A model generated the notes under the pieces. That model was not told the origin of the DNA. It did no database searches and saw only the letters and a list, made by a program, of their open reading frames with translations. A stretch of DNA of 64,000 nt from an uncultured Clostridia bacterium. Its GTDB lineage: Bacteria > Bacillota > Clostridia > TANB77 > CAG-508. Of the stretch, positions 16,651 through 25,725 are shown piece after piece. Made by a program: the position numbers and the translations under genes. The stretch is taken from contig CAKPRG010000007.1 of NCBI GenBank assembly GCA_934182465.1, forward strand, positions 6,029 through 70,028. The letters are read 5' to 3'. Position 1 is the stretch's first letter. Each line of letters starts with the position of its first letter.

Positions 16651-18690
16651 ATGAAATTAGGAAAATTAAAATTAGATCTAAAAGATGGATTAAAAAAAGA
16701 GTGGATAATAACAAATGGAATTGGTGGTTTTTGTTCATCAACTGTAATTGGTGCAAATACTAGAAGATATCATGGGTTATTAATTGCTTCTTTAAATCCA
16801 CCAGCATCAAGATATTTAATTTTGTCAAAATTAGATGAAAGTATTTCAATAGAAGATAGAAATTATTGTTTATATACAAATATTTGCAAAGAATATGTTT
16901 CAGATGGTTTTAAAAGACAAGAAAGTTTTGAAAAAGAATATTTTCCAATTTTTAATTATAAAGTAGAAGATGTCAAAATTGAAAAGAAAATAACAATGAT
17001 GTATGGAAAAAACACAACTGTTGTTTCTTACAAAATTCGAAATGGTAGACAAGCTTCAAAAATGACAATAGCTCCAATTGTAAATTTTAGAGATTTTCAT
17101 TCAATGACTACAAATAAAAATTTCACTTTAAAACAAAATGTTAATGCAACAAAAGTTTGTGTGAATTTTGTTGAAGAAAATACAAGACCAATATATATGT
17201 ATTTAAGTGAAGGAAAATATATAGATTACGAATCAGATACATTTAAAAATATGTATTACATAAAAGAAGAGCAAAGAGGTTTTTATTCAGAGGAAAATTT
17301 AGCTGTTTCTGGTAGATACGAAGTTGAATTGCAACCAAAAGAAATCAAAGAAATATATTTTGTAGTGTCTCTTGATGAAAATGTTGAAAAAATAAATGTA
17401 CCAGATGTATTTGAAAAAGAACAAGAAAGATTAGAAAAAATTGTTGAAAATTCAAATTTAATAAAAGAAAAAAAGAAATATACAAGACAAGAAAAAGAAC
17501 AAAATCAAGTAATTAAAGATTTAATAATTACAAGTGATTCTTTTGTGATTGATAGACCAAAATTTGCATCAAAATCAATTATTGCAGGTTTCCCTTGGTT
17601 TTTAGATTGGGGAAGAGATACATTTATAGCTTTTGAAGGAATTTTGCTAGTAACAAAAAGATTTGAAGAAGCGAAAAGTGTACTAAAAACATTTACAAAA
17701 GATATAAAAGAAGGCTTAGTTCCAAATGGTTATGCAGAAGGAACAGATAAACCTTTATACAATAGTGTTGATGCGTCTTTGTTATTATTTGAAGTTGTAA
17801 ACAAATATTTATCTTATACTAAAGATTACGATTTTGTAAAAGAAAATTTATACAATATATTGAAAGATATAATTTTTAATTATACTAAAGGAATTAATTT
17901 AGATAATAACAATATTTATGTGGCAGAAGATAATTTACTAAATTCTGGCACAAAAGATACTCAAAATACATGGATGGATGCTAAAATCGGAGATTATGTT
18001 GTAACTCCTAGAAATGGAAAAGCAGTAGAAATAAATGCTTTGTGGTATAATGCATTAAAAACTTTAGAAAGTTTGGCAAAAAGATTTGAAGATAAGGATA
18101 CAATGTTAAAATCAAGAAATATGGCTAAAAAGCATAAAGAAGCTTTTGCAAATCAATTTTACAATAAAAAGAAAAAATGTTTATATGATGTAATAGATGA
18201 TGATAGAATTAGACCAAATCAATTATTTGCATTAGCAACAACGTATCCTGTATTAGATTTGACATCAGAAGAAGCAAAAAATACTTTTGAAACTTGTACA
18301 TCTAAATTACTATTAACACATGGATTAAGAACTCTTGCAAGGGGCGAAGATGGATATGTTCCAGAATATGAAGGTGATGGATTTAAAAGAGATATGTGTT
18401 ATCATCAAGGACCTACTTGGCCATGGCTTTTAGGAATTTATAATGATGCTTTTGAAAATATTATAAAAGCAGAAAAAGATGAAAAAGCTAATAAAAAATT
18501 AAAAGAAAACTATGCCAAATTTTTAGATGATGTATATGTTACATTTAAAAAAGAGATTTATGCTGAAGAAGGAATTTGCACTATTTCTGAAATCTATAAT
18601 TCAAAACTTCCATATACAGCAGGTGGAACTTTCTCACAAGCTTGGAGTGTGTCTGAAGTATTGAGAATTATATTAAAAAGAAATAAATAA
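16651..18690 (+). CDS. Glycogen debranching enzyme (amylo-alpha-1,6-glucosidase family)
   Basis: A 679-residue two-domain enzyme. The N-terminal beta domain (NGIGGFCSSTVIGANTRRYH) is followed by an (alpha/alpha)6 catalytic domain with GFPWFLDWGRDTFIAFEG (about 310), TKDTQNTWMDAKIG (about 435) and YHQGPTWPWLLG (about 585). These match the GDE_N_bis/GDE_C architecture that hydrolyses alpha-1,6 branch points in glycogen or related glucans. GGAG lies upstream of the ATG. No other glycogen genes are adjacent; an ABC exporter follows 26 bp downstream. Confidence 0.92.
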   Translation: MKLGKLKLDLKDGLKKEWIITNGIGGFCSSTVIGANTRRYHGLLIASLNPPASRYLILSKLDESISIEDRNYCLYTNICKEYVSDGFKRQESFEKEYFPIFNYKVEDVKIEKKITMMYGKNTTVVSYKIRNGRQASKMTIAPIVNFRDFHSMTTNKNFTLKQNVNATKVCVNFVEENTRPIYMYLSEGKYIDYESDTFKNMYYIKEEQRGFYSEENLAVSGRYEVELQPKEIKEIYFVVSLDENVEKINVPDVFEKEQERLEKIVENSNLIKEKKKYTRQEKEQNQVIKDLIITSDSFVIDRPKFASKSIIAGFPWFLDWGRDTFIAFEGILLVTKRFEEAKSVLKTFTKDIKEGLVPNGYAEGTDKPLYNSVDASLLLFEVVNKYLSYTKDYDFVKENLYNILKDIIFNYTKGINLDNNNIYVAEDNLLNSGTKDTQNTWMDAKIGDYVVTPRNGKAVEINALWYNALKTLESLAKRFEDKDTMLKSRNMAKKHKEAFANQFYNKKKKCLYDVIDDDRIRPNQLFALATTYPVLDLTSEEAKNTFETCTSKLLLTHGLRTLARGEDGYVPEYEGDGFKRDMCYHQGPTWPWLLGIYNDAFENIIKAEKDEKANKKLKENYAKFLDDVYVTFKKEIYAEEGICTISEIYNSKLPYTAGGTFSQAWSVSEVLRIILKRNK

Positions 18691-18716
18691 CAAAAATAAA
18701 TTAAAGGGGATTAAAA

Positions 18717-19442
18717 ATGATTGAATTTAAAGATGTAAGTAAATCATACATTAAAGATAAAAAATCAGTAGATAGCTTGAATTTTTCAGTACAAGATGGT
18801 GAAATTTTTGGATTTTTAGGACCAAACGGTGCAGGAAAAACAACTACAATAAAAATGCTTACTGGAATATTAGATATTGATGTTGGTGGAGATATTTTAA
18901 TTGATGGTAAAAGTATAAAAAATAATCCTCTTGAAGCAAAAAAACAATTTGGATATATACCAGATTCACCAGATATGTTTTTAAAATTAAAAGGAATAGA
19001 GTATCTTAATTTTATAGCAGACGTATATGAAATATCAAAAGAAGATAGAAAAGAAAGAATAGAAAATTTAGCTAAAAAATTTAAAATATATGATGATTTA
19101 GATAGTAGAATGGAAAGCTATTCACATGGAATGAGACAAAAATTGATGATTATTAGTGTTTTATTGCATAATCCTAAAAATTGGATATTAGATGAGCCAA
19201 TGACTGGATTAGATCCAAAATCTGCATTTGATTTAAAAGAAATGATGAAAGTTCATGCAAAGAATGGAAATACAGTTTTCTTTTCAACACACGTTCTTGA
19301 AGTTGCTGAAAAATTATGTGACAGAATAGGGATTATTAATAAAGGAAAATTACTTTTTGTTGGTACTTTTGAAGAGATGAAATCTAAATTAAAAGAAAAT
19401 GCTTCTTTGGAAGATTTATTCTTGGAAATTACAGAAAATTAA
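18717..19442 (+). CDS. ABC transporter ATP-binding protein
   Basis: 241-residue ATPase of an ABC-2 type exporter. Walker A GPNGAGKTT (about 38), a Q-loop, a divergent signature SHGMRQK (about 139), Walker B WILDEPMTGLDP (about 158) and the His switch STHVLE. RBS AAAGGGG. Its partner permease starts 152 bp downstream, after a region with two long interleaved inverted repeats (19481-19560). The substrate is unknown. Confidence 0.93.
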   Translation: MIEFKDVSKSYIKDKKSVDSLNFSVQDGEIFGFLGPNGAGKTTTIKMLTGILDIDVGGDILIDGKSIKNNPLEAKKQFGYIPDSPDMFLKLKGIEYLNFIADVYEISKEDRKERIENLAKKFKIYDDLDSRMESYSHGMRQKLMIISVLLHNPKNWILDEPMTGLDPKSAFDLKEMMKVHAKNGNTVFFSTHVLEVAEKLCDRIGIINKGKLLFVGTFEEMKSKLKENASLEDLFLEITEN

Positions 19443-19480
19443 AATGATTTTTGAGCTACTCAAATTATTAATAATTTTTA

Positions 19481-19560
19481 AATATATGATTAGAATTTCT
19501 TAAATTTCGTAATAAAGCCGAGGAATGTAATGAAAATCATATATTCAAAAATTTAAGAAA
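19481..19560 (+). other. Possible long-stem pseudoknot between ABC genes
   Basis: Two perfect inverted repeats interleave: AATATATGATT (19481-19491) with AATCATATATT (19535-19545), and TTTCTTAAATTT (19496-19507) with AAATTTAAGAAA (19549-19560). The order S1-S2-S1'-S2' is that of an H-type pseudoknot with 11- and 12-bp stems. The loop contains the only GC-rich stretch (GCCGAGG). The permease RBS begins about 20 nt later. Structure only; no known family recognised. Confidence 0.4.
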
Positions 19561-19594
19561 AATATATATTTCTAAAACAAGAAAGGAATTTTAA

Positions 19595-21235
19595 ATGAAA
19601 GATATTTTTAATTTAACTAAAATTTTATTAAGTAGTTCCTTTGAAAGTAAAAAAAGTAATAAAAAAAATAAAAGTAAATTAGGAAAAATAATTTTATATG
19701 CAATACTTTTTGCATATATTGGTGGAATAGTTGTTTTATGTAGTTATCAAATGTTAGAACTGTTGATAGAACTAAATCAACCAGCTATGTTTTTAAAAAT
19801 AATTATAGGTGGAGAAATTGCATTAACATTAATTAGAACATTATTTTCAACAGTTAATGTATTATATTTTTCAAGTGATGTAGAATATTTATTGCCACTA
19901 CCAATAAAACCTTCAAAAATTTTAATGGCAAAATGGAATATATTAGTTATTTCACAATATTTAATACAAATTCCTTTAGTGTTACCATCTTTGGTACTAT
20001 ATGGAATAATGCTTAATATGTCAAAAATTTATTATATATATGCAATATTGGTATTTTTAATTTTACCAATAATACCAACTGTTTTGGTAAGTGTTATAAA
20101 TATAATAACTATGAAATTTACTAATTTTATAAAAAATAAAGACTTTGTTCAGTATATAACAATAGCTTTTACTTTAGTAATTGTTGTTGGAGTACAATTT
20201 ATAAACAATAGTTCAAATGTTATTACACAGGAACAAGCTTATGCAATGATAGAAAAAACAAATGGTGCTGTAGATATTGCTTCGAAAACTTTTAGTACAA
20301 TAACATTTTCTTTAAAAGCGTTAATGAATTCAGACAACATTGTAGGTTTTGAATATATGCTTTTAACAATTATTTTAAGTTTTGCAGTTTATTGTATTTT
20401 TGCAAACTTATTGTCTAAATTATATATAGAAGGAGCAACAGGAAGTTTAACAAATGGCATAAAGAAAAGTAAAAAAATAAACAAAGAAGCATACAATGGG
20501 AATTCTATTGCAAAGTCTTACATAATTAAAGAATTTAAGAATTTAATTAGAAATCCTATGTATTTTATGCAATGTTTAATGCCACCAGTGTTATTTCCAC
20601 TAATAGTGACTTTGCCAGTATTTTTTCAAATGAAAAACGATTCAGAAGCAATGAGTGAATTTTATTCATTAAAAAATAGTTTTGAATTAACACCAATAGT
20701 AACTGGTATAGTTTTTTCAGTAATTGGAATATTATTTATGTTTAATTTTATAGCTACAACAGCTATTTCGAGAGATGCAGAAAATGCAACTTTGATGAAA
20801 TACATTCCAATTAGTCTTAGAAAACAAACAATATATAAAATGTTGCCAGCAGTTATTATGAATATATTTCCAATTGCTTATATTTCAATTGGGTTTAAAA
20901 TATTATTTAATGTAGAAATATTAGATTTAATAATTTTTATAGTATTATTAATGCTAATAAATATTGTTGTAAATTATATTGGTATAATAATAGATTTAAA
21001 AAATCCAAAATTAAATTGGACAAGTGAACATGAAGTTGTAAAACAAAATATTAATATGTTTTATTTTATGTGTATTATTATATTGGAAATTGGAATTTTA
21101 GTTTTTAGTGCATTTAAAGTTCAAAATAGTTTTATTTATGCATTAATTACTTTTGGATATTTAGTTTTACAATTATTTGTAATAGATAAATATGTATCTA
21201 AAAATGAAAACAAATTATATGAAAAAATAAATTAA
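19595..21235 (+). CDS. ABC transporter permease
   Basis: A 546-residue polytopic membrane protein with about a dozen predicted helices in two halves, joined by a cytoplasmic region (about 280-310) containing NGNSIAKSYIIKEFKNLIRNP. It lies behind an ABC-2-type ATPase (18717), forming an exporter of unknown substrate. GAAAGGA supports the ATG. The ATP-grasp gene begins 10 bp after its stop, so the three genes probably share a transcript. Confidence 0.82.
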   Translation: MKDIFNLTKILLSSSFESKKSNKKNKSKLGKIILYAILFAYIGGIVVLCSYQMLELLIELNQPAMFLKIIIGGEIALTLIRTLFSTVNVLYFSSDVEYLLPLPIKPSKILMAKWNILVISQYLIQIPLVLPSLVLYGIMLNMSKIYYIYAILVFLILPIIPTVLVSVINIITMKFTNFIKNKDFVQYITIAFTLVIVVGVQFINNSSNVITQEQAYAMIEKTNGAVDIASKTFSTITFSLKALMNSDNIVGFEYMLLTIILSFAVYCIFANLLSKLYIEGATGSLTNGIKKSKKINKEAYNGNSIAKSYIIKEFKNLIRNPMYFMQCLMPPVLFPLIVTLPVFFQMKNDSEAMSEFYSLKNSFELTPIVTGIVFSVIGILFMFNFIATTAISRDAENATLMKYIPISLRKQTIYKMLPAVIMNIFPIAYISIGFKILFNVEILDLIIFIVLLMLINIVVNYIGIIIDLKNPKLNWTSEHEVVKQNINMFYFMCIIILEIGILVFSAFKVQNSFIYALITFGYLVLQLFVIDKYVSKNENKLYEKIN

Positions 21236-21244
21236 AGGTAAAAT

Positions 21245-22180
21245 ATGGAAATTAAAAATTTTTATAAGATAATAGATGAATTATGTGAAGAAAAAGGAAT
21301 AGAACAACAATTATTATCTTTTGGTTGGATTAGAGAATTAAAAAAAGAAAGTAAAGTAAGAAATATAATTAGATATACATTTGATTTAAATACAGCAGCT
21401 TTTTACAATATTGCTTCTGATAAATATGCAACTTATGAAGTTTTAAGCAACAATCAGATTCCCACAATACCTCATATGATGATTTTTAATCCTAAAACTA
21501 GAAGCAATTATGTAGATAATGAGATTTTGAAAAAAATTGAAGATGTCTTTGAAAAATATAATCATAAAGTTGTAATCAAAGCAAATGATTCTTCACAAGG
21601 AAAAGATGTGTATTTTTGTGATAGTATGGAAGAAATAAAAGAAATTATACAAAAGTTATTTTGTGAAAATAACGATTCTTTAAGTGTTTGTCCATACTTA
21701 GAGATAGAATATGAATATCGAGCTATTTATCTTGATGGAAAAATAGAATATATTTATAAAAAGAAAAAACCATACATTGTTGGAGATGGAAATTCAACTG
21801 TAGGTGAATTAATATCAAAAATACAAAAAGCAGATATTAATTATGCATATTGTGAAGAATTAGATTTGAATTATATACCTAAAGAAAATGAAGTTATTAT
21901 CATATCTTGGAAACATAATTTAAGTAGTGGGGCAATTCCTATTTTAGTTGATTCAACAGACAAATATGTAAATCAAATACAAGAAATTGCTAAAAAAACA
22001 GGAGATGTTATGAATGCAAAATTTGCTAGTATTGATGTTTCTCAAACAAAGAATGGTAATATAATGGTAATGGAAGTAAATGCAAGTGTATGTATGAATA
22101 AGTTTTCAGAACTAATACCAGGAGGATATGAAATAGCGAAAAGCATTTATGGAAAAGCTTTAGATAAAATGTTTGAATAA
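21245..22180 (+). CDS. ATP-grasp ligase of the cyanophycin-synthetase/RimK type
   Basis: 311 residues. The ATP-grasp core shows VVIKANDSSQGKDVYF (about 110), the hinge and Mg-binding DVSQTKNGNIMVMEVNASVC (about 260-280) and a glycine-rich YIVGDGNSTVGELI segment seen in cyanophycin-synthetase-like enzymes. Such enzymes join a carboxylate to an amine through an acyl phosphate; the substrate here cannot be deduced. The RBS is weak (AAAGG). It follows an ABC permease by 10 bp and precedes spoIIP. Confidence 0.8.
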   Translation: MEIKNFYKIIDELCEEKGIEQQLLSFGWIRELKKESKVRNIIRYTFDLNTAAFYNIASDKYATYEVLSNNQIPTIPHMMIFNPKTRSNYVDNEILKKIEDVFEKYNHKVVIKANDSSQGKDVYFCDSMEEIKEIIQKLFCENNDSLSVCPYLEIEYEYRAIYLDGKIEYIYKKKKPYIVGDGNSTVGELISKIQKADINYAYCEELDLNYIPKENEVIIISWKHNLSSGAIPILVDSTDKYVNQIQEIAKKTGDVMNAKFASIDVSQTKNGNIMVMEVNASVCMNKFSELIPGGYEIAKSIYGKALDKMFE

Positions 22181-22208
22181 AATTTTGTATTTTGCAATTA
22201 TCATAATG
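22180..22208. repeat. Short copy of intergenic repeat A
   Basis: AAATTTTGT-A-TTTTGCAATTATCATAATG matches the centre of the repeat at 37377-37471 with one mismatch over 29 bases. The related copy at 61864-61950 shares its first half. Confidence 0.5.
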
Positions 22209-22264
22209 CATAGTTCTATAAAACGACTTTAAACATATAATTAATTGTACAAGAGAGGTTTATT

Positions 22265-23515
22265 ATGGTAAATTTAGCTGTTATTAATTTAAAGTCGTCA
22301 ACAAGAAAGATTGGAAAATTTATCATTGTAGCTATTGTAGTTACAATGATTTTTAAATTATTGCAATTTACATTTGGAAAAATAAATAATTTAAAAATTA
22401 ATAAAGAAAATTCTAAAAATTATATAAATATAATGGAAGATTCATTAAGTATTTTTAGTTTTGGTAATCTAGATATTAGAACAAATAAAGTTGCTAATGC
22501 AAAAAAGATAATTTCCTCAGAAATAAGACTTTTATCAAATGAAGAAGCAATTATGGAAAAAGAAAATCAAGAAGAGGCAAGAGAATTTGAATCAGATTTA
22601 GTATCAAATGAGAATAATATATCAAAGGAGAATCAAGACACTGAAAATGAAAAAAAATCGAATGAAGAAAAAACAAATAACGAAAATACAGAACAAACTA
22701 GTGAGCAAGCAAAAACTTCAAATGAAAGTATAAACATGAATGAAGTTCCTAAAAAAGTAGAAACAAAAGTAAATTCTGATAAAAATAAAAAAGATAGTTA
22801 CAATACAACTTATGGAAGTGTTAAAATAAAAAATGAATCAAAATATACATTAACAGATGATATATTAAAACCAGATATAGATTATACAAACAAGAAAGAT
22901 ATATTAATTTTTCATACTCATACTTGTGAAAGTTATACAGCTACAGAAAATAATCAATATCAAGCTAGTGGAAACTTTAGAACAATTGATTTAGAGCATT
23001 CTGTTGTAAAAGTTGGAACTGTTTTAACAGATTGCTTAACTAATTTAGGATATAATGTTAATCATTCAAAAACATATCATGACTATCCAGCATATACTGG
23101 ATCTTATACTCGTTCAATGAAAACAGTAAAAGGAATTTTAGCTGAAAATCCTTCAATAGAAAATGTAATAGATTTGCATAGAGATGCAATTGGAAGTGAT
23201 AGTTCGTATGGTCCAACAGTGCAAATTGGAGATGAGAGAGTTGCACAACTTATGTTTGTAATAGGAACTGATGGTGGAGGGCTAGAGCATCCAAACTGGA
23301 AGCAGAATTTAAAATTAGCAATTAAAGTTCAAGAAAAAGCAAATGAAATGTACCCGAATTTATTTAAACCAATGATTGTAAGAAATTCAAGATATAATCA
23401 AAATCTAGCAAAAGGCGCTTGTATAATAGAAGTTGGAGCAACTGGCAATACTTTAGAAGAGTGTAACGCAAGTATGAAATATTTGGCAAATGTTTTTGCA
23501 GAAGTAATGAAATAA
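22265..23515 (+). CDS. spoIIP: Stage II sporulation protein P (cell-wall amidase)
   Basis: Zinc-dependent N-acetylmuramoyl-L-alanine amidase that works with SpoIID and SpoIIM to strip septal peptidoglycan during engulfment. 416 residues: membrane helix near residues 17-40, a long Glu/Asn/Lys-rich linker (about 100-180), then the amidase domain with FHTHTCESYT (about 217), the YTRSMKTVKGIL region and VIDLHRDAIG (about 300). It marks the organism as a spore former. GAGAGG precedes the ATG. It would be under sporulation sigma control; I cannot identify that promoter with confidence. Confidence 0.93.
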   Translation: MVNLAVINLKSSTRKIGKFIIVAIVVTMIFKLLQFTFGKINNLKINKENSKNYINIMEDSLSIFSFGNLDIRTNKVANAKKIISSEIRLLSNEEAIMEKENQEEAREFESDLVSNENNISKENQDTENEKKSNEEKTNNENTEQTSEQAKTSNESINMNEVPKKVETKVNSDKNKKDSYNTTYGSVKIKNESKYTLTDDILKPDIDYTNKKDILIFHTHTCESYTATENNQYQASGNFRTIDLEHSVVKVGTVLTDCLTNLGYNVNHSKTYHDYPAYTGSYTRSMKTVKGILAENPSIENVIDLHRDAIGSDSSYGPTVQIGDERVAQLMFVIGTDGGGLEHPNWKQNLKLAIKVQEKANEMYPNLFKPMIVRNSRYNQNLAKGACIIEVGATGNTLEECNASMKYLANVFAEVMK

Positions 23516-23535
23516 ATATTTTCGTCAAGTGAAAA

Positions 23536-23563
23536 GTTAAATGCAATTCTGTAAAGTAAATGC
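23536..23563. repeat. Intergenic repeat B, copy 1
   Basis: A 28-nt stretch 20 bases after the spoIIP stop matches 63827-63854 at 25 of 28 positions (GTTAAATG-AATTCTG-AAAGT-AATGC). Nothing else in the 157-bp gap is recognisable. Confidence 0.45.
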
Positions 23564-23672
23564 AATTTGTACGAGAAAAAATAGATATTTTACATTTATA
23601 AAATTTTAACATTGCTAAAAGTATATTTTACTGTTAAAATATAAAAATAATAAAACAATAAAAGGAATAAAA

Positions 23673-25496
23673 ATGAAGAAAACAAAAGTAATTAAAGCAA
23701 TCGTAAATACATTAATATTTTTAATATTATTTTGCAGTGTAGATATATTTTTTGAAATGGTTTATAAAACAGAAGATGTTGTAAAAAATAATTTCTTGTA
23801 TATAATTCCATCAATACTTGTATATACTTTATTTTATGGAGCTACATTAAGTATTTCAAAAAACACTAAAAAAACTAATTTAATAATTTCAATAATATTT
23901 TTTATATTACTTACAGTAAATCATATAAAATTATTAACAAGTGGAAATCCATTATTTATTAGTGATTTTGAAATGATATCAAATGCAGGAGAAATAGCAA
24001 CTTTATCATTTTCAACATTAGCTAATTTTTCTACTTATGTACCATTAATTATATTAGCAATAATTTTTATAATATTAAATATTGTATCTAATAAAGTAAA
24101 TATTCAATTAAATGAAAAAATATTTTCAAGCAAAAATAGAATTGCAATGTCAGCAATTTGTATAATGTGCTTAATAGTTTTTTTTATTCCAATGAAAGTA
24201 AAAGACGAATTTTTATTAGGAAAAATATACAAAATTGAAAATAGAAAAGATTATAAAGCAATAATTGATAGTAAAATGTATTATGAACAATATGGCGTAA
24301 TTGGAGGTATTATCGAAAATTTAATAGAAAATAGAAGATATACTCCAAAAAATTATAATGAAGATGAGCTAAAGGAAGAATTAAAGCTAGCCAAAGGTAG
24401 TGAAGAAAAAATTTATGGGGAAAATCCAAATATAATAGTAGTATTTTCGGAAGCCTTTTTTGATATAACAAAAATAGATGAAGTTAAATTTGACATAGAT
24501 GTTACATTAAATTTTAAAGAATTACAAAGTAAAGGAAAACTATTTAATATGATTTCACCATCTTATGGTGGATTATCTTCAAATGTTGAATATGAATTAT
24601 TAACAGGAGGGAATTTATCTTTTTTTTCAAATGGATATATACCATTTAATTCTTTGTATAAAAATAAGAAAAGTCAGACATATCCTTCAATTATTAGAGA
24701 TTTAAATGATAATGGATATTATACAAAGATTGTTTTTGGAAAAGACTTTTATAAATCTGAAAAACAATATATGAATTTAGGTGCAGATAGTTATGAAGAT
24801 GTAGATAACGAAGAATTTTATAAAGGCTATTTTGTTTCAGATGAATATTTAACAGATTTAATTATAGATGAACTAAATACTAAAAATAGTGATCCAGTTT
24901 TTTATTTTACAGCAACAATACAAAATCACATGCCATTTTGTAATGACAAATATGAAGAATATGATATAAATGTTGTAGAAAGTTCACTAGGCAAAGGTGA
25001 AACTGAATTTATACAATCTTATGCTCAAGGAATTTATGATGCTGATAAACAATTAAAAAGATTATATGATTATATTCAAGATTATGAAGAAGATACAGTA
25101 TTAGTATTTTTAGGAGATCATTTACCATATATTTCACTTGAAGATAAAGATGTTTTAGCTGATTTGTCATATTTTAATACTGATGATGAAATTTTAAATG
25201 TATATAGAAAATATAATACACAGGGAATTGTATTAACGAATTTTGATGTTGAAGATACAGAAGAGGTAAAATATTCTAGCCCAGATTTTCTTTTAAATTA
25301 TGTTGTAAATAATATAGATATCCAACTATCAGACTATTATAAGTGGGTATATGATTTTCAACAAGACTTACCAGCAACAAATAAATTTATAAGCTTTTCA
25401 AATGATGAAAAAATTTTTTTAAACCAAGATCTACCAAATGATTTGAATGAAAAATATGAGCTTAGAAAAAATATGCAATATATGTTATTTAAATAG
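23673..25496 (+). CDS. LTA-synthase-like sulfatase-fold membrane enzyme
   Basis: 607 residues: four or five N-terminal membrane helices (about 8-175) and an extracytoplasmic sulfatase-fold domain with NIIVVFSEAFFDI (about 252), SPSYGGLSSNVEYELLTGG (about 295-315) and FLGDHLPY (about 485). These match the LtaS/phosphoglycerol transferase family, which polymerises or transfers glycerol-phosphate onto lipoteichoic acid or glycolipids. The nucleophile, usually Thr in this motif, appears to be Ser (GLSSNVEY), by eye. A weak AAAGGA RBS precedes the ATG. Confidence 0.85.
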   Translation: MKKTKVIKAIVNTLIFLILFCSVDIFFEMVYKTEDVVKNNFLYIIPSILVYTLFYGATLSISKNTKKTNLIISIIFFILLTVNHIKLLTSGNPLFISDFEMISNAGEIATLSFSTLANFSTYVPLIILAIIFIILNIVSNKVNIQLNEKIFSSKNRIAMSAICIMCLIVFFIPMKVKDEFLLGKIYKIENRKDYKAIIDSKMYYEQYGVIGGIIENLIENRRYTPKNYNEDELKEELKLAKGSEEKIYGENPNIIVVFSEAFFDITKIDEVKFDIDVTLNFKELQSKGKLFNMISPSYGGLSSNVEYELLTGGNLSFFSNGYIPFNSLYKNKKSQTYPSIIRDLNDNGYYTKIVFGKDFYKSEKQYMNLGADSYEDVDNEEFYKGYFVSDEYLTDLIIDELNTKNSDPVFYFTATIQNHMPFCNDKYEEYDINVVESSLGKGETEFIQSYAQGIYDADKQLKRLYDYIQDYEEDTVLVFLGDHLPYISLEDKDVLADLSYFNTDDEILNVYRKYNTQGIVLTNFDVEDTEEVKYSSPDFLLNYVVNNIDIQLSDYYKWVYDFQQDLPATNKFISFSNDEKIFLNQDLPNDLNEKYELRKNMQYMLFK

Positions 25497-25572
25497 ATTT
25501 TTAATAATTATTGAGAAAAAAACATTAAAATAAAAGTAAAAATAATTAAAACAAGTAAAATAAATAAAAAAT

Positions 25573-25597
25573 AAGATGTGAAAAATTTTCACATCTT
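25573..25597. terminator. Bidirectional terminator between convergent genes
   Basis: Perfect stem AAGATGTGAAAA/TTTTCACATCTT with T-rich tails on both strands. It can end both the LTA-synthase-like gene (plus) and tmcAL (minus). Confidence 0.8.
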
Positions 25598-25725
25598 TAA
25601 ATTTTTGTTTATATTAAGAAACTATATAAAAATTTATATTGCATAGGATTTTTATAAAATAAATGCTAATATAAAAAAATTAATTTATTGAAATTTGTAA
25701 TACTCATTAATGTTTATTATAAATA

